From contig NZ_JARBXM010000001.1 of assembly GCF_028890305.1 (NCBI RefSeq), positions 684,501 to 748,500 of the forward strand: a DNA stretch of 64,000 nt. Reading direction: 5' to 3'. The notes under the pieces were generated by a model, which was not told the origin of the DNA, did not search any database, and saw only the letters and a list, made by a program, of their open reading frames with translations. The position numbers and the translations under genes were made by a program. Shown here in pieces: positions 40,501 through 49,744 of this stretch; positions within the stretch are counted from its first letter, which is position 1, and the number at the start of each line of letters is the position of its first letter. Source of the stretch: Candidatus Methanosphaera massiliense. GTDB taxonomy: Archaea; Methanobacteriota; Methanobacteria; Methanobacteriales; Methanobacteriaceae.

Positions 40501-41784
40501 TTGCTAGAAATAATAGATTTAAAAAGAGAGGACTTCTCAAAATATACACAAAGAATTCAAATGAATTCAAACGAAGTAATACAACCAGTACAAGAAATAA
40601 TAGCCAATGTACAAGAAAATAAAGACAAAGCACTACATGACTACACTCTTAAATTTGATAAAGCAGATATAACCGACTTAATGGTACCTGTTGAAACAAT
40701 AAAAGATAGTGTTAATCATATTAGTCCAAAACTAAGACAAGCATTAGAAGACGCTGCAGAAAATATTAGTAAATTCCATAAAGCACAAATACCATCAGAC
40801 TGGACAATGACAGTAAAAGATGGTGTTAAAGCAGGACAAATAATAAGACCATTAGAACGTGTCGGATGTTATATTCCAGGCGGACGGGCAGCATACCCAT
40901 CATCAATATTAATGACAGTAATACCAGCAAAGATAGCTGGAGTAAAGGAAATAATATGTTGCACACCTCCTGATAAAGATGGAAACATAAGTAATGAAAT
41001 ACTAGCAGCAGCATACATTGCAGGAGCAGATAAAATCTACAAAGTAGGAGGAGCACAGGCAATTGCAGCAATGGCATACTCCACTGAAACAATACCATCA
41101 GTAGATAAAATAGTAGGTCCAGGAAATATATTCGTAGCAACAGCAAAAAAACTAGTCTATGGTGATGTAGACATAGAATTCCCAGCAGGACCATCAGAAA
41201 TGTTAGCACTAGTTGACCATACAGCTAATCCATCATACATGGCAACAGAATTACTATCACAGGCAGAACACGATCCTAATGCAGCAACAATAATGGTGTC
41301 AACATCACGTGAAGTAGCAGAAGAAACTGTTAAATATGTGAAACAGTACCTGGAAGAACAAGAAAGAAAGGAAATAATAGAAGAATCACTAACAAAATAC
41401 AGTCACATACTAGTAGCAGATAACATGCAAGATGCAATTGACTTTACTAATGCATATGCTCCAGAACACTTAGTAATAGTAACTGAAGACTACTATAAAA
41501 CATTAGAATCCATTAATAATGCTGGATCAATATTTCTAGGTAATCTTACACCAGTAGCTGGTGGAGATTATGGTTCAGGTACAAACCACGTATTACCAAC
41601 AAGTGGTGGTGCAAGAATGTACTCCGGACTATCAGCTGATTCATTCATCAAAAAACCAACCATACAGGAACTATCACCAGAGGGCGTTATGAACATAAAA
41701 GATATGGTAGTAAACCTAGCTGAAGCAGAAGGATTATACGCACATGCATTATCCATAAAGAAACGTGCTGAGGATATAGAATAA
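40501..41784 (+). CDS. hisD: Histidinol dehydrogenase
   Basis: A 427-residue enzyme that performs the last two oxidations of histidine synthesis with NAD and zinc. Recognised from [36 protein letters not shown], the zinc-ligand region [12 protein letters not shown], and the C-terminal [12 protein letters not shown]. The start is TTG 40501 with GGAGG 6 nt upstream. Single gene, not in a his operon here. Confidence 0.95.
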   Translation: MLEIIDLKREDFSKYTQRIQMNSNEVIQPVQEIIANVQENKDKALHDYTLKFDKADITDLMVPVETIKDSVNHISPKLRQALEDAAENISKFHKAQIPSDWTMTVKDGVKAGQIIRPLERVGCYIPGGRAAYPSSILMTVIPAKIAGVKEIICCTPPDKDGNISNEILAAAYIAGADKIYKVGGAQAIAAMAYSTETIPSVDKIVGPGNIFVATAKKLVYGDVDIEFPAGPSEMLALVDHTANPSYMATELLSQAEHDPNAATIMVSTSREVAEETVKYVKQYLEEQERKEIIEESLTKYSHILVADNMQDAIDFTNAYAPEHLVIVTEDYYKTLESINNAGSIFLGNLTPVAGGDYGSGTNHVLPTSGGARMYSGLSADSFIKKPTIQELSPEGVMNIKDMVVNLAEAEGLYAHALSIKKRAEDIE

Positions 41785-41955
41785 AACTTTTCATATTCTC
41801 ATTAATTACTATTTTTTTTAATAATAATAACAGGAATCAAATAATCCTATTATGAAATAACATAAATAAATTATATCAATCAAGAAAAACAAATATAAAT
41901 ATTAATACTTTATTATTTTTATTTAAATCATATAAAATATAAATTAGGTGAAAAC

Positions 41956-43275
41956 TTGACAGACATATTCGATAAATGTAAAAGAACACACTACTCAAAC
42001 CAGATAAGCCCAGAAAACGAGGGAGAAACAGTAAAAGTAACTGGATGGGTACACGAGATAAGAGACCTTGGTGGAATAGTATTCCTATTACTAAGAGATA
42101 AAAATGGAATAACACAGATAACAGCTCCAAGTAAAAAAGTATCAGCTGAAATGATGGAAGATATCAGAGCTGCAAGAAAAGAAACAATCATCACAGTAAC
42201 AGGAACAGTACAAAAATCACCAAAAGCACCAAATGGAATTGAAATAATTCCTTCAAACATAGATATAATCAACGTAGCACAGCTACCCCTACCATTAGAT
42301 ACAACAGAAAAAGTAGATGCAGAACTAGACACAAGATTAGATTCAAGATTCATAGATATAAGAAAACATGATGTAAGTGCAATCTTCAAAATAAAAAGTC
42401 AAATGTTACACACAGCACGTAACTACTTCTATGACCATGATTTCACAGAAATAACAACACCAAAACTAGTAGCATCAGCAACAGAGGGTGGAACAGAATT
42501 ATTCCCAATCACCTACTTTGAAAAAGAAGCATTCCTAGGACAAAGCCCACAATTATACAAACAAATGATGATGGCAACAGGACTGGACAATGTATTTGAA
42601 ATAGGTCAAATCTTCAGAGCAGAGGAACATGATACACTAAGACACTTAAACGAAGCATTATCCATAGATGCAGAAATGTCCTTCAGAAGCCAGGAAGATG
42701 CAATGAACACACTAGAAAGTTTAATAAAAACAATTCTAGCTAACATACAAGAAAACTGTGCTAAAGAACTAGAAGATTTAGGTCATGAATTAGACATACC
42801 AACAGAACCATTCCCAGTAGTATCCTATGATAAAGTACTTGATATTGTAAACAGTCATGATGTTGAAATGAACTATGGTGATGACTTAAGCAGAGCAGCA
42901 GAAAAAGTATTAGGAGAAGAAATGGGTAGTTACTATTTCATCACAGAATGGCCAATGTCTATTAAACCATTTTATGTAATGCCAAGTACAAAAGACCCTG
43001 AAATAAGTACATCATTCGATTTAATGTACAGAGACCTAGAGTTATCAAGTGGATCACAACGTATACATGATTATGATTTATTATACTCTAGATTAGAAGC
43101 TAAAGATTTAAATCCTGATTCATTCGAGAAATACCTTGAAGCATTCAAGTATGGTATGCCACCACACTCTGGATGGGGGATGGGTGCAGATAGACTTACA
43201 ATGGTTCTTACAGGTTCTAAAAACATAAGAGAAACAGTATTATTCCCAAGAGACAGAAGACGACTCACACCTTAA
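41956..43275 (+). CDS. aspS: Aspartyl-tRNA synthetase (archaeal type)
   Basis: A 439-residue class IIb synthetase. An N-terminal OB-fold anticodon-binding domain ([19 protein letters not shown]) is followed by motif 2 ([20 protein letters not shown]) and motif 3 ([13 protein letters not shown]). Histidine in the WVHEIRD segment is the residue linked to non-discriminating archaeal AspRS, which also charge tRNA-Asn, so Asn-tRNA may be made by transamidation; that is inference. The start is TTG 41956 after AGGTGA. The stop lies inside a short hairpin (43267-43283). Confidence 0.93.
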   Translation: MTDIFDKCKRTHYSNQISPENEGETVKVTGWVHEIRDLGGIVFLLLRDKNGITQITAPSKKVSAEMMEDIRAARKETIITVTGTVQKSPKAPNGIEIIPSNIDIINVAQLPLPLDTTEKVDAELDTRLDSRFIDIRKHDVSAIFKIKSQMLHTARNYFYDHDFTEITTPKLVASATEGGTELFPITYFEKEAFLGQSPQLYKQMMMATGLDNVFEIGQIFRAEEHDTLRHLNEALSIDAEMSFRSQEDAMNTLESLIKTILANIQENCAKELEDLGHELDIPTEPFPVVSYDKVLDIVNSHDVEMNYGDDLSRAAEKVLGEEMGSYYFITEWPMSIKPFYVMPSTKDPEISTSFDLMYRDLELSSGSQRIHDYDLLYSRLEAKDLNPDSFEKYLEAFKYGMPPHSGWGMGADRLTMVLTGSKNIRETVLFPRDRRRLTP

Positions 43276-43459
43276 GCAGGTGTAGGGTTTACACTTCTAA
43301 AACTAACCACCATTTTCTAATTTAATTATTTTTTTTCCAGAATTAAACCTTAAATAAAAAAAATCAGCACTTGTTTTAAAAAAAGAGGATATTATAACTA
43401 TTATTCCTATAAAAAATTAGTATTTATTCCTTGTTAGGTAAAAGAAGATGAATGGGTGA

Positions 43460-43792
43460 TTATTCATCGAGTATCTTTTTAGATTCTATATATAAGTATA
43501 TTCTTTCTTCCTTGAAGAAATAACTCTGATCTACTTCTAAGTCATATGCAATCTCGTAGAGTAATCCTGTATCTCTTAATTTATAGATTCTTTCCAGGAA
43601 TTCATCATAATCATACTGACTGTTTCTATTAGTATATACTCTGTTAAAACCTTTAACACTCCATTCAAAGCCATCCCACGCATATAATTCAGGTGTTTTA
43701 GGGGGCTGTGTAACTATTTTTGCATTGATTTCAAAATCATCATCTTCATATTTATCATCTAATATGATACATTCAATCTCCTTAACAGACAA
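43460..43792 (-). CDS. Hypothetical protein, paralogue of the next upstream gene
   Basis: A 110-residue soluble acidic protein. Its layout follows that of the protein at 43804-44127: an N-terminal strand rich in acidic residues, a D-G-x-x-W segment (AWDGFEWSVKGF versus FFDGDKWLKDF), then a helix with E-F-x-x-R/F-V. The start is TTG 43792 with GAGGTTG upstream, 11 bp after the neighbour's stop, so the pair is probably cotranscribed. I do not recognise a family. Confidence 0.55.
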   Translation of the reverse strand: MSVKEIECIILDDKYEDDDFEINAKIVTQPPKTPELYAWDGFEWSVKGFNRVYTNRNSQYDYDEFLERIYKLRDTGLLYEIAYDLEVDQSYFFKEERIYLYIESKKILDE

Positions 43793-43803
43793 GACTACAA
43801 CCT

Positions 43804-44127
43804 CTATAATTTATTTGCGATAATATGTAACTTATATTGTTCTTTATCAGTTGTTTGTTTGTCGTTCATTGCTTTTAAATCCTTCCATATGTTTCCATGA
43901 ACCATATAATCATGTACTCTTGTTACAAAATCCTCAAATTCATCTCGACTAGCCTTGTCGTTTGGTGATAACTTATTGAGGTCTATGAAATCTTTAAGCC
44001 ATTTATCACCATCAAAAAAGTAATAGTTGGTGTTATAATCATTGTTAGTGTCATATTCTACCTTACATTTTAAAAAAAAGGAATCATTATCCATGTCTGT
44101 AAGATTATATTCATATGTTTCTATCAT
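43804..44127 (-). CDS. Hypothetical protein, first of a paralogous pair
   Basis: A 107-residue soluble acidic protein with no membrane segment and no known motif. GGTGA precedes ATG 44127. The internal FFDGDKWLKDF and DEFEDFVTRV segments match the partner gene. Function unknown. The pair opens the lineage-specific part of the window. Confidence 0.55.
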   Translation of the reverse strand: MIETYEYNLTDMDNDSFFLKCKVEYDTNNDYNTNYYFFDGDKWLKDFIDLNKLSPNDKASRDEFEDFVTRVHDYMVHGNIWKDLKAMNDKQTTDKEQYKLHIIANKL

Positions 44128-44255
44128 TAAATTTCACCTTTATTTTATTAATCTAATTATACATTATAGATTTTGTTTAATGATATTAATAAAGATAATA
44201 CGCTTTAAATATAATTTTTAAAATACAGTATGTACTAAAAAGAATATTTATGTTG

Positions 44256-44705
44256 TTATTCATGATATTTAGCTGTAATATCCTTCAGAATAATTTTATA
44301 AACAATAGCTGGACACTCTGCTATTTTGTTGATTTCGTTATATTCTAATTTACAATGCTTTAACATTAATTTATACGCATGAGTTTTATCTTCAATATCT
44401 TCAACTAATTCGGCATGACCATGAGCCATGACAGAGTTATATTTACAGGTAATGTCATAAAATCTGATGATATTATCAAATTCAACGAAAACATTTGAAT
44501 TTCTGTTAATCAAATCTATTTTATGACCTTCACTAGCTGAATGAATATATATAATAATTTCATTATTCACTACTTCATATCCAAAAGCTAATGGAACAAC
44601 ATATGCATAATCATCATCTTTAAGGCCTAATCTAACAACCTCTGATGAATCAATAAAATTTACTATCTCGTTAAAATCTGTAACTTCTAGATCTTTTCTT
44701 CTTAT
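44256..44705 (-). CDS. PNPOx-like flavin-binding protein (NimA-type), downstream copy, apparent ATA start
   Basis: A 149-residue split-barrel protein of the pyridoxamine-phosphate-oxidase-like superfamily, similar to nitroimidazole-resistance proteins. The N-terminus RRKDLEVTDFNEIV, then VVRLGLKDDDYAYVVPLAFGY and IYIHSASEGHKIDLI, follow the family pattern. The first conventional start is GTG 44570, which would delete the conserved first 45 residues. In-frame upstream there is only ATT-ATA. ATA 44703-44705 is 7 nt after GGAGG and directly precedes the RRKD, which in this family follows the initiator Met. Identical to the second copy. Confidence 0.75.
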   Translation of the reverse strand: MRRKDLEVTDFNEIVNFIDSSEVVRLGLKDDDYAYVVPLAFGYEVVNNEIIIYIHSASEGHKIDLINRNSNVFVEFDNIIRFYDITCKYNSVMAHGHAELVEDIEDKTHAYKLMLKHCKLEYNEINKIAECPAIVYKIILKDITAKYHE

Positions 44706-44833
44706 AATAATTCCTCCCTTAATACTAATTTTTATTATACATTATAGATTTTGTTTAATGATATTAATAAAGATAATACGCTTTAAATATAATTTTTAAA
44801 ATACAGTATGTACTAAAAAGAATATTTATGTTG

Positions 44834-45283
44834 TTATTCATGATATTTAGCTGTAATATCCTTCAGAATAATTTTATAAACAATAGCTGGACACTCTGCT
44901 ATTTTGTTGATTTCGTTATATTCTAATTTACAATGCTTTAACATTAATTTATACGCATGAGTTTTATCTTCAATATCTTCAACTAATTCGGCATGACCAT
45001 GAGCCATGACAGAGTTATATTTACAGGTAATGTCATAAAATCTGATGATATTATCAAATTCAACGAAAACATTTGAATTTCTGTTAATCAAATCTATTTT
45101 ATGACCTTCACTAGCTGAATGAATATATATAATAATTTCATTATTCACTACTTCATATCCAAAAGCTAATGGAACAACATATGCATAATCATCATCTTTA
45201 AGGCCTAATCTAACAACCTCTGATGAATCAATAAAATTTACTATCTCGTTAAAATCTGTAACTTCTAGATCTTTTCTTCTTAT
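44834..45283 (-). CDS. PNPOx-like flavin-binding protein (NimA-type), upstream copy, apparent ATA start
   Basis: Exact duplicate of the gene at 44256-44705, including ribosome-binding site and the ATA at 45281-45283. The first conventional start would be GTG 45148. It is preceded by the 159-residue orphan gene's stop region. A duplicated gene with the same non-standard start doubles dosage. Substrate unknown; the fold binds FMN or F420-type cofactors in relatives. Confidence 0.75.
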   Translation of the reverse strand: MRRKDLEVTDFNEIVNFIDSSEVVRLGLKDDDYAYVVPLAFGYEVVNNEIIIYIHSASEGHKIDLINRNSNVFVEFDNIIRFYDITCKYNSVMAHGHAELVEDIEDKTHAYKLMLKHCKLEYNEINKIAECPAIVYKIILKDITAKYHE

Positions 45284-45317
45284 AATAATTCCTCCCTTAA
45301 TACTAATTTTTAGAATT

Positions 45318-45797
45318 CTATTCTCTTTCTTTTAAGTATACTTCTAATGTGTATATAGTTTCATGGCTTAATTTATCTGTACTTACTTGTAATTTATAGG
45401 ATACTTGTTCTTCATGGAAGGGCATTCTACTTCTTTTATATTCTTCTTCATGCTTTTTCTTATATTTTTCTATGAGGTCTTTATTAATACCTATGTAATA
45501 TTGATCCTCATTTTCATCAATTATGTTGATTTTATTATTCTCTTTAGTGTTGTTGGTTATATACCATGTAGTACTATCTTTTTTTATAGCATATAGGTCA
45601 TTTATCACGTCATAATACTTTGCAAAATCAAATATGTATCTTGGAATAATAATGTATCCAAAAGGCGTAATTTTAGAACATGAACGGAACACATATCTTA
45701 GTTTACCTTCATCTAATAGATTAAATGATAACTTTTTACAATTAGAATTAACATCTAAATCTAAATCACCATTTAGTGAATCTAAATTAATTTCCAT
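45318..45797 (-). CDS. Hypothetical protein
   Basis: A 159-residue soluble protein. The N-terminal half has beta-strand character (SFNLLDEGKLRYVFRSCSKITPFGYIIIPRY). The middle resembles a transcription-factor-like strand pair but without a clear AbrB motif. The C-terminal half is charged and helical. ATG 45797 is chosen over GTG 45806, whose GTGAT may be part of the ribosome site. It is the first gene upstream of the duplicated PNPOx-like genes and reads in the same direction. No family recognised. Confidence 0.5.
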   Translation of the reverse strand: MEINLDSLNGDLDLDVNSNCKKLSFNLLDEGKLRYVFRSCSKITPFGYIIIPRYIFDFAKYYDVINDLYAIKKDSTTWYITNNTKENNKINIIDENEDQYYIGINKDLIEKYKKKHEEEYKRSRMPFHEEQVSYKLQVSTDKLSHETIYTLEVYLKERE

Positions 45798-46016
45798 ATT
45801 TATCACTTTAATCTATTTTATGTAAATTTAAGTAAAAAATATTTTTTATTATTTTTTCTCTCATAATAAGGGAGACTATTAATTCAATAAATGAAATTAA
45901 AGACTATTTAATAATTGAATAAAGTACTTGGTTGTTTATACTAAGTTAATTATTCAGTAATTCCCAAAAAAAGAGTAAAAATAGGATGGAAAGTATTTGA
46001 GATTCCTTCCACCTAT

Positions 46017-48077
46017 TTAGTATTCTGCATTTACTATTCCTGCATCAATAAGTTTTTCATTAGAATTCAATGAATCATCAGATAATCCTTCAGGATTATT
46101 TAAATCCACATTATCACTAGTTGGATGAATAACTACTGATGAATTAGTACCTTCCACAGTTATACTACCTGGTATATCTGTAATATCATTATATTCAAGC
46201 ATTATTGTACCATTTGAATCAAATAAATGTTGTGCTGTGGATGTTCCTAAAATTGCTACAAGTTGGTCATATGTTAAGTTACCATTTAAATATAATAGAT
46301 AAATGTATAAAACATAACTTGATGTTGTATATGGATGATTTTCTTTTCTTATTTCTTCCCTATATTTTGTTACAACATGTGTATGTGCTACTTGCATTGT
46401 TTTATTTGCATAATAGGTTATAGTTCTATTATTTGCTACCTGCACTGTTTTATTTTGGTAAGATAATATTGTTCTGTTATGTGCTACTTGTCGTGTTTCA
46501 TTTTTGTATGTAGTTATGGTTCTATTGTGCGGTACTTCTACGGTTATTGTTTTAAATTTAGTTACTGTTCTGTTATTAGCAACTTGTACAATTTTTGTCC
46601 TATAAAGAGTTATTGTCTGATTATGTGCTACCTGTATTGTTTTGGTTATATATTTAGTATTATTTTTATTTATTATAGTTATATTATGTTGTCTTGGTTT
46701 TAGATTTGATTTTATAAATTGTGTTGAATTAGTTGGTTTTGTGATTATTTTTGTATTAATACCCTTATTTCTGTTTATATTGTTAGGCATGTTATTGATA
46801 GTTCTTATATTTTTGTGTTCTATCGGCTGTTTTGTTGTATTTGTGGTATTATAATGTTTAATTGTGTTATTATATGGTATCTGTATAGTCTTATTTGTAT
46901 AATACGTCTTTGTTATATTGTATGGTTCTTGTATTGTCTTATTTGTATAATATATTTCTGTTGTATTGTATGGTTCTTGTATTGTCTTATTTGTATAATA
47001 TGTCTCTGTTGTATTATATGGTACTTGTACTGTCTTATTTGTATAATATGTCTCTGTTGTATTATAGGGTTCTTGTATTGTCTTATTTGTATAATATGTC
47101 TCTGTTGTATTATATGGTACTTGTACTGTTTCATTTGTATAGTATGTCTCTGTTGTATTATATGGTATGGATACAGTTATTTCTGTAATGTTATCATGGG
47201 TTATTGTTTTGTTGAGTACTTTCCATGCCCATGATAATGAGTTTTTTTCTACTACTTTGTAGTTGATAGTTATGTAGTTTTGAAATACATTAGAATCTGG
47301 TTTATAGATTAGGAATTGATATGCTATTGTTGTACCATTAGGTTGAACGTAGATACCATAGTTTGCTATATCCTTATTTAGTGTTTTATACATGTTTATA
47401 GTTTCATTTATATAATAACCTACAACCTTGTCACTTATTTCTCTGTCAAACCATTCTTGATCTACTTCATCATTTAATGTACCGTTATTGTATTGTAAAA
47501 TATCGTATGCTGTAAATCCTTCAATAACTTCTCTGTTTGATTGATGGACATTTACTGAATTTATGAAATCAGGGTCATTACAATGATTTACCATGAATAA
47601 TTTAATATACGGTAGAACATTGACATTTGGAGTATATAATTCATTTATACTAGTTTCATTTGTTAACTTATATCTAGTATATGATTCATTTACTCGTGCA
47701 GCATCTTTTGATTCATCAATACAATAAGCCCAATAACCATCACTAAATTGCGTGTATGCGCCCTTAATATTGGCTGTTACAGGTACTGGTGTCTCTATGT
47801 CCCATGGTTCACTTGTTGATTGGTTGTGATTAGTATAATTTTTTTCTGAAGTGTTAGAAGGCACTACACTTTTATTATGGTATATATTGTAATTATTATT
47901 CTCTGTTTTTACTTGTTTATATGTATTGCTGAGGTTATTGGGATGATGATTTGTATGAGTAATTTCTGTATTATTTGAGTTTGTTGTGTTACTGTCTGTA
48001 GCATATATTGCTCCACAGCATAAGAGGATTATTAAACTGAACAGAACTATTTGCTGTATTAATTTTATTTTTTTTAT
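46017..48077 (-). CDS. Secreted repeat-rich adhesin-like protein, apparent ATA start
   Basis: A 686-residue extracellular protein. From ATA 48075-48077 it reads KKIKLIQQIVLFSLIILL then CCGAIYATD, a textbook signal peptide. ATG, GTG and TTG are absent from this N-terminus; the first conventional start, GTG 47864, would delete it. GGAG lies 8 nt upstream of the ATA. The mature protein has an N-terminal domain of about 250 residues. It continues with two sets of 16-residue repeats rich in N-x-T/S sequons, and ends with a domain of about 100 residues carrying VVIHPTSDNV. It is likely heavily N-glycosylated at the cell surface. Function unknown. Confidence 0.72.
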   Translation of the reverse strand: MKKIKLIQQIVLFSLIILLCCGAIYATDSNTTNSNNTEITHTNHHPNNLSNTYKQVKTENNNYNIYHNKSVVPSNTSEKNYTNHNQSTSEPWDIETPVPVTANIKGAYTQFSDGYWAYCIDESKDAARVNESYTRYKLTNETSINELYTPNVNVLPYIKLFMVNHCNDPDFINSVNVHQSNREVIEGFTAYDILQYNNGTLNDEVDQEWFDREISDKVVGYYINETINMYKTLNKDIANYGIYVQPNGTTIAYQFLIYKPDSNVFQNYITINYKVVEKNSLSWAWKVLNKTITHDNITEITVSIPYNTTETYYTNETVQVPYNTTETYYTNKTIQEPYNTTETYYTNKTVQVPYNTTETYYTNKTIQEPYNTTEIYYTNKTIQEPYNITKTYYTNKTIQIPYNNTIKHYNTTNTTKQPIEHKNIRTINNMPNNINRNKGINTKIITKPTNSTQFIKSNLKPRQHNITIINKNNTKYITKTIQVAHNQTITLYRTKIVQVANNRTVTKFKTITVEVPHNRTITTYKNETRQVAHNRTILSYQNKTVQVANNRTITYYANKTMQVAHTHVVTKYREEIRKENHPYTTSSYVLYIYLLYLNGNLTYDQLVAILGTSTAQHLFDSNGTIMLEYNDITDIPGSITVEGTNSSVVIHPTSDNVDLNNPEGLSDDSLNSNEKLIDAGIVNAEY
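46365..47170 (-). repeat. 16-residue (48-bp) coding repeats in the adhesin-like gene
   Basis: One block (about 46860-47170) repeats PYNTTETYYTNKTIQE and variants six to seven times. A second block (about 46365-46640) repeats the related VAHNRTITxYxNKTVQ pattern. The period is 48 bp in both. The repeats are in-frame and coding, with no unique spacers. Confidence 0.85.
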
Positions 48078-48436
48078 ATTTTTATCTCCTTTTTTTTATT
48101 GTGAGTGTGCATGATTCCTATTTAAAGAATATATTCTAGAATATATCCTCTTTAAATATTTAATTCATTTATACAGGTCTAAATATCTATAATTTAAATA
48201 TTTGAATAATTTAAAGCGTAATTAGATTATTGCACATGAATTCCTTTATTATTAAATATATATAATCTTTATGTCTAATGTAGGAGTTATTAATTTTATT
48301 ATACTCTACTTAAAACGGTTTATTTCCTATTTATTGACCTAATTTTATCTTTCTGTAGTCTTTTCTTAATGAAAAGTATTATTTTAGTTTACTGTTATAT
48401 ATAATAATAGACTATTTGTTTTTTATGTTGATAATT
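48078..48436. other. Intergenic region, divergent, with palindrome
   Basis: 359 bp between the adhesin-like gene and the rightward hypothetical gene. It holds the GGAG ribosome site of the adhesin gene (about 48086-48089), a 36-bp near-palindrome (48121-48156) and AT-rich promoter-like DNA. No gene found. Confidence 0.45.
48121..48156. promoter_or_regulatory. 36-bp near-perfect palindrome
   Basis: The central ATATATTCTAGAATATAT is an 18-bp perfect palindrome, flanked by TTTAAAGA on the left and CCTCTTTAAA on the right, which also pair apart from two extra C. It lies about 45 bp upstream of the adhesin start and is a candidate operator for a dimeric regulator. Confidence 0.5.
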
Positions 48437-48865
48437 ATGAAAGTTCATAGACATCATGTATATACTGATAATGATTTTAGACATCTTGTTCAGACATATC
48501 TTGATAATAATTACCGTATTATTGCTCATGAGAATAATATGTTTTGTTTGGAAAGGCCAATCTATGGTAATTTATTAATCCATGTAGTCTTGTTTATTCT
48601 AACATTTTGGTTTTCATTTGGACTTCTGAATATAGTATATTATTTTATAAACCGTTATTTTAATCAGGAACGTATTGTTATCACATTAAATCTTGATGAA
48701 AGTGGTTTTAATTATCTTTCGTATAGTGCTGATTATGATGTGATGTTTAATGATTTATCGGAAATTATTAATTATTTGAATGCACCCGTTAGTGCTTCAG
48801 ATGATGATGAATCAATTGTATGGGATTCTTCTACGTCTATTCTTGATTATCTTGAACATAAATAA
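48437..48865 (+). CDS. Hypothetical membrane protein
   Basis: A 142-residue protein starting MKVHRHHVYTD, with one clear hydrophobic stretch (about residues 47-72, LLIHVVLFILTFWFSFGLLN) that could form a membrane hairpin. The soluble C-terminus is acidic (ASDDDESIVW). An earlier in-frame ATG (48425) and TTG (48416) exist; none has a good ribosome site, so the start is uncertain. Family not recognised. Confidence 0.5.
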   Translation: MKVHRHHVYTDNDFRHLVQTYLDNNYRIIAHENNMFCLERPIYGNLLIHVVLFILTFWFSFGLLNIVYYFINRYFNQERIVITLNLDESGFNYLSYSADYDVMFNDLSEIINYLNAPVSASDDDESIVWDSSTSILDYLEHK

Positions 48866-48999
48866 TAATACTTTTAAATATATTTGTATTAATAATGGGA
48901 TATTTTATATACAATTTTTAACATAGTAGTATATAACAGAAATATAGTATAACATAATTTTTCTATACTCAAAGCTATATTATAATAAAGGCGATTTAA

Positions 49000-49296
49000 A
49001 TGAATTCAAGACTATCTAATATTTTAAAAGGTCTTAGTAATCCAGGTACTTCTTCGGTACATAATACAGCATCAGATAATAACTCAGGAGAAACTAGTAA
49101 AGTTTACAGTTTGGAAGAAGCTGGGGATTATATTGAAACAACCTATAATGGTATTACGGTTTATGTAAGAGAAAATTATCCTTACTATAATCCACAGAAC
49201 GATAAAATTTATTATTCAAAAGAAGAAGAAGCAGAAGAGTTGTATCAATTATCTAAGGATATGACTAAGTCATCATTGAAGAGTTTAGATATCTAA
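49000..49296 (+). CDS. Hypothetical small soluble protein
   Basis: A 98-residue protein with Ser/Asn/Thr-rich N-terminal 35 residues and a C-terminal part rich in Tyr and Glu (YPYYNPQNDKIYYSKEEE). No membrane segment or signal peptide. A weak AGGCGAT precedes ATG 49000. Function unknown. Confidence 0.5.
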   Translation: MNSRLSNILKGLSNPGTSSVHNTASDNNSGETSKVYSLEEAGDYIETTYNGITVYVRENYPYYNPQNDKIYYSKEEEAEELYQLSKDMTKSSLKSLDI

Positions 49297-49744
49297 ATTT
49301 TAACTTTTTTTATATACAGGATTTAACTATTTTTTTATTATTTCTATGTTATGGTGTATATACTTAATTTTTATTTAATAAAGGGATGATTTTTTAGGGA
49401 ATTAATTTATAATCTTTAATATTCCAGATTACAAAGAGTTTTAAACTATTAAATAATGAGATTAAAATCATCGCAAAAAAATATACATACTTTATTCAAT
49501 CTATTAATGATTATATAATGATATATCTTAATATTAAAGTATACTAAGTAATTATAAGTATTTTTGGATATTATTATTAGTTTTTAAAATTCATTTTATT
49601 TATTTTAGAGAATATTATTTCTCATAATATGAACTAAGTAAAAATATTAAAAAAATACCAAATCATATATATGTAAACATATAAAAATAGTACATTATAA
49701 GAAAATCATATTTATGACATAAACATTATTAAGGAACAGCAAAT
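49297..49744. other. Intergenic region
   Basis: 448 bp of very AT-rich DNA. A promoter for the secreted protein downstream is expected near 49665-49690. No open frame with a ribosome-binding site and no RNA gene were seen. Confidence 0.35.

Larger units (their letters stand above)
44156..45312. repeat. Exact tandem duplication, 578-bp period
   Basis: Bases 44156-44734 and 44734-45312 appear identical, head to tail, sharing one base. Each unit holds one complete PNPOx-like gene with its ribosome-binding site and the 3' flank. Flanking sequence differs immediately outside (44155 versus 44733; 44735 versus 45313). The event must be very recent, or the copies are kept identical by gene conversion. 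Confidence 0.95.

Noticed and set aside
43267-43283. Hairpin ACACCT...AGGTGT at the aspS stop as a terminator
   Set aside because: Only a 6-bp stem that includes the stop codon and has no adjacent T-tract.
46365-47170. Regular 48-bp repeats as a possible CRISPR array
   Set aside because: The repeats are continuous, in frame and translate to a repeated protein segment; there are no unique spacers and no cas genes nearby.
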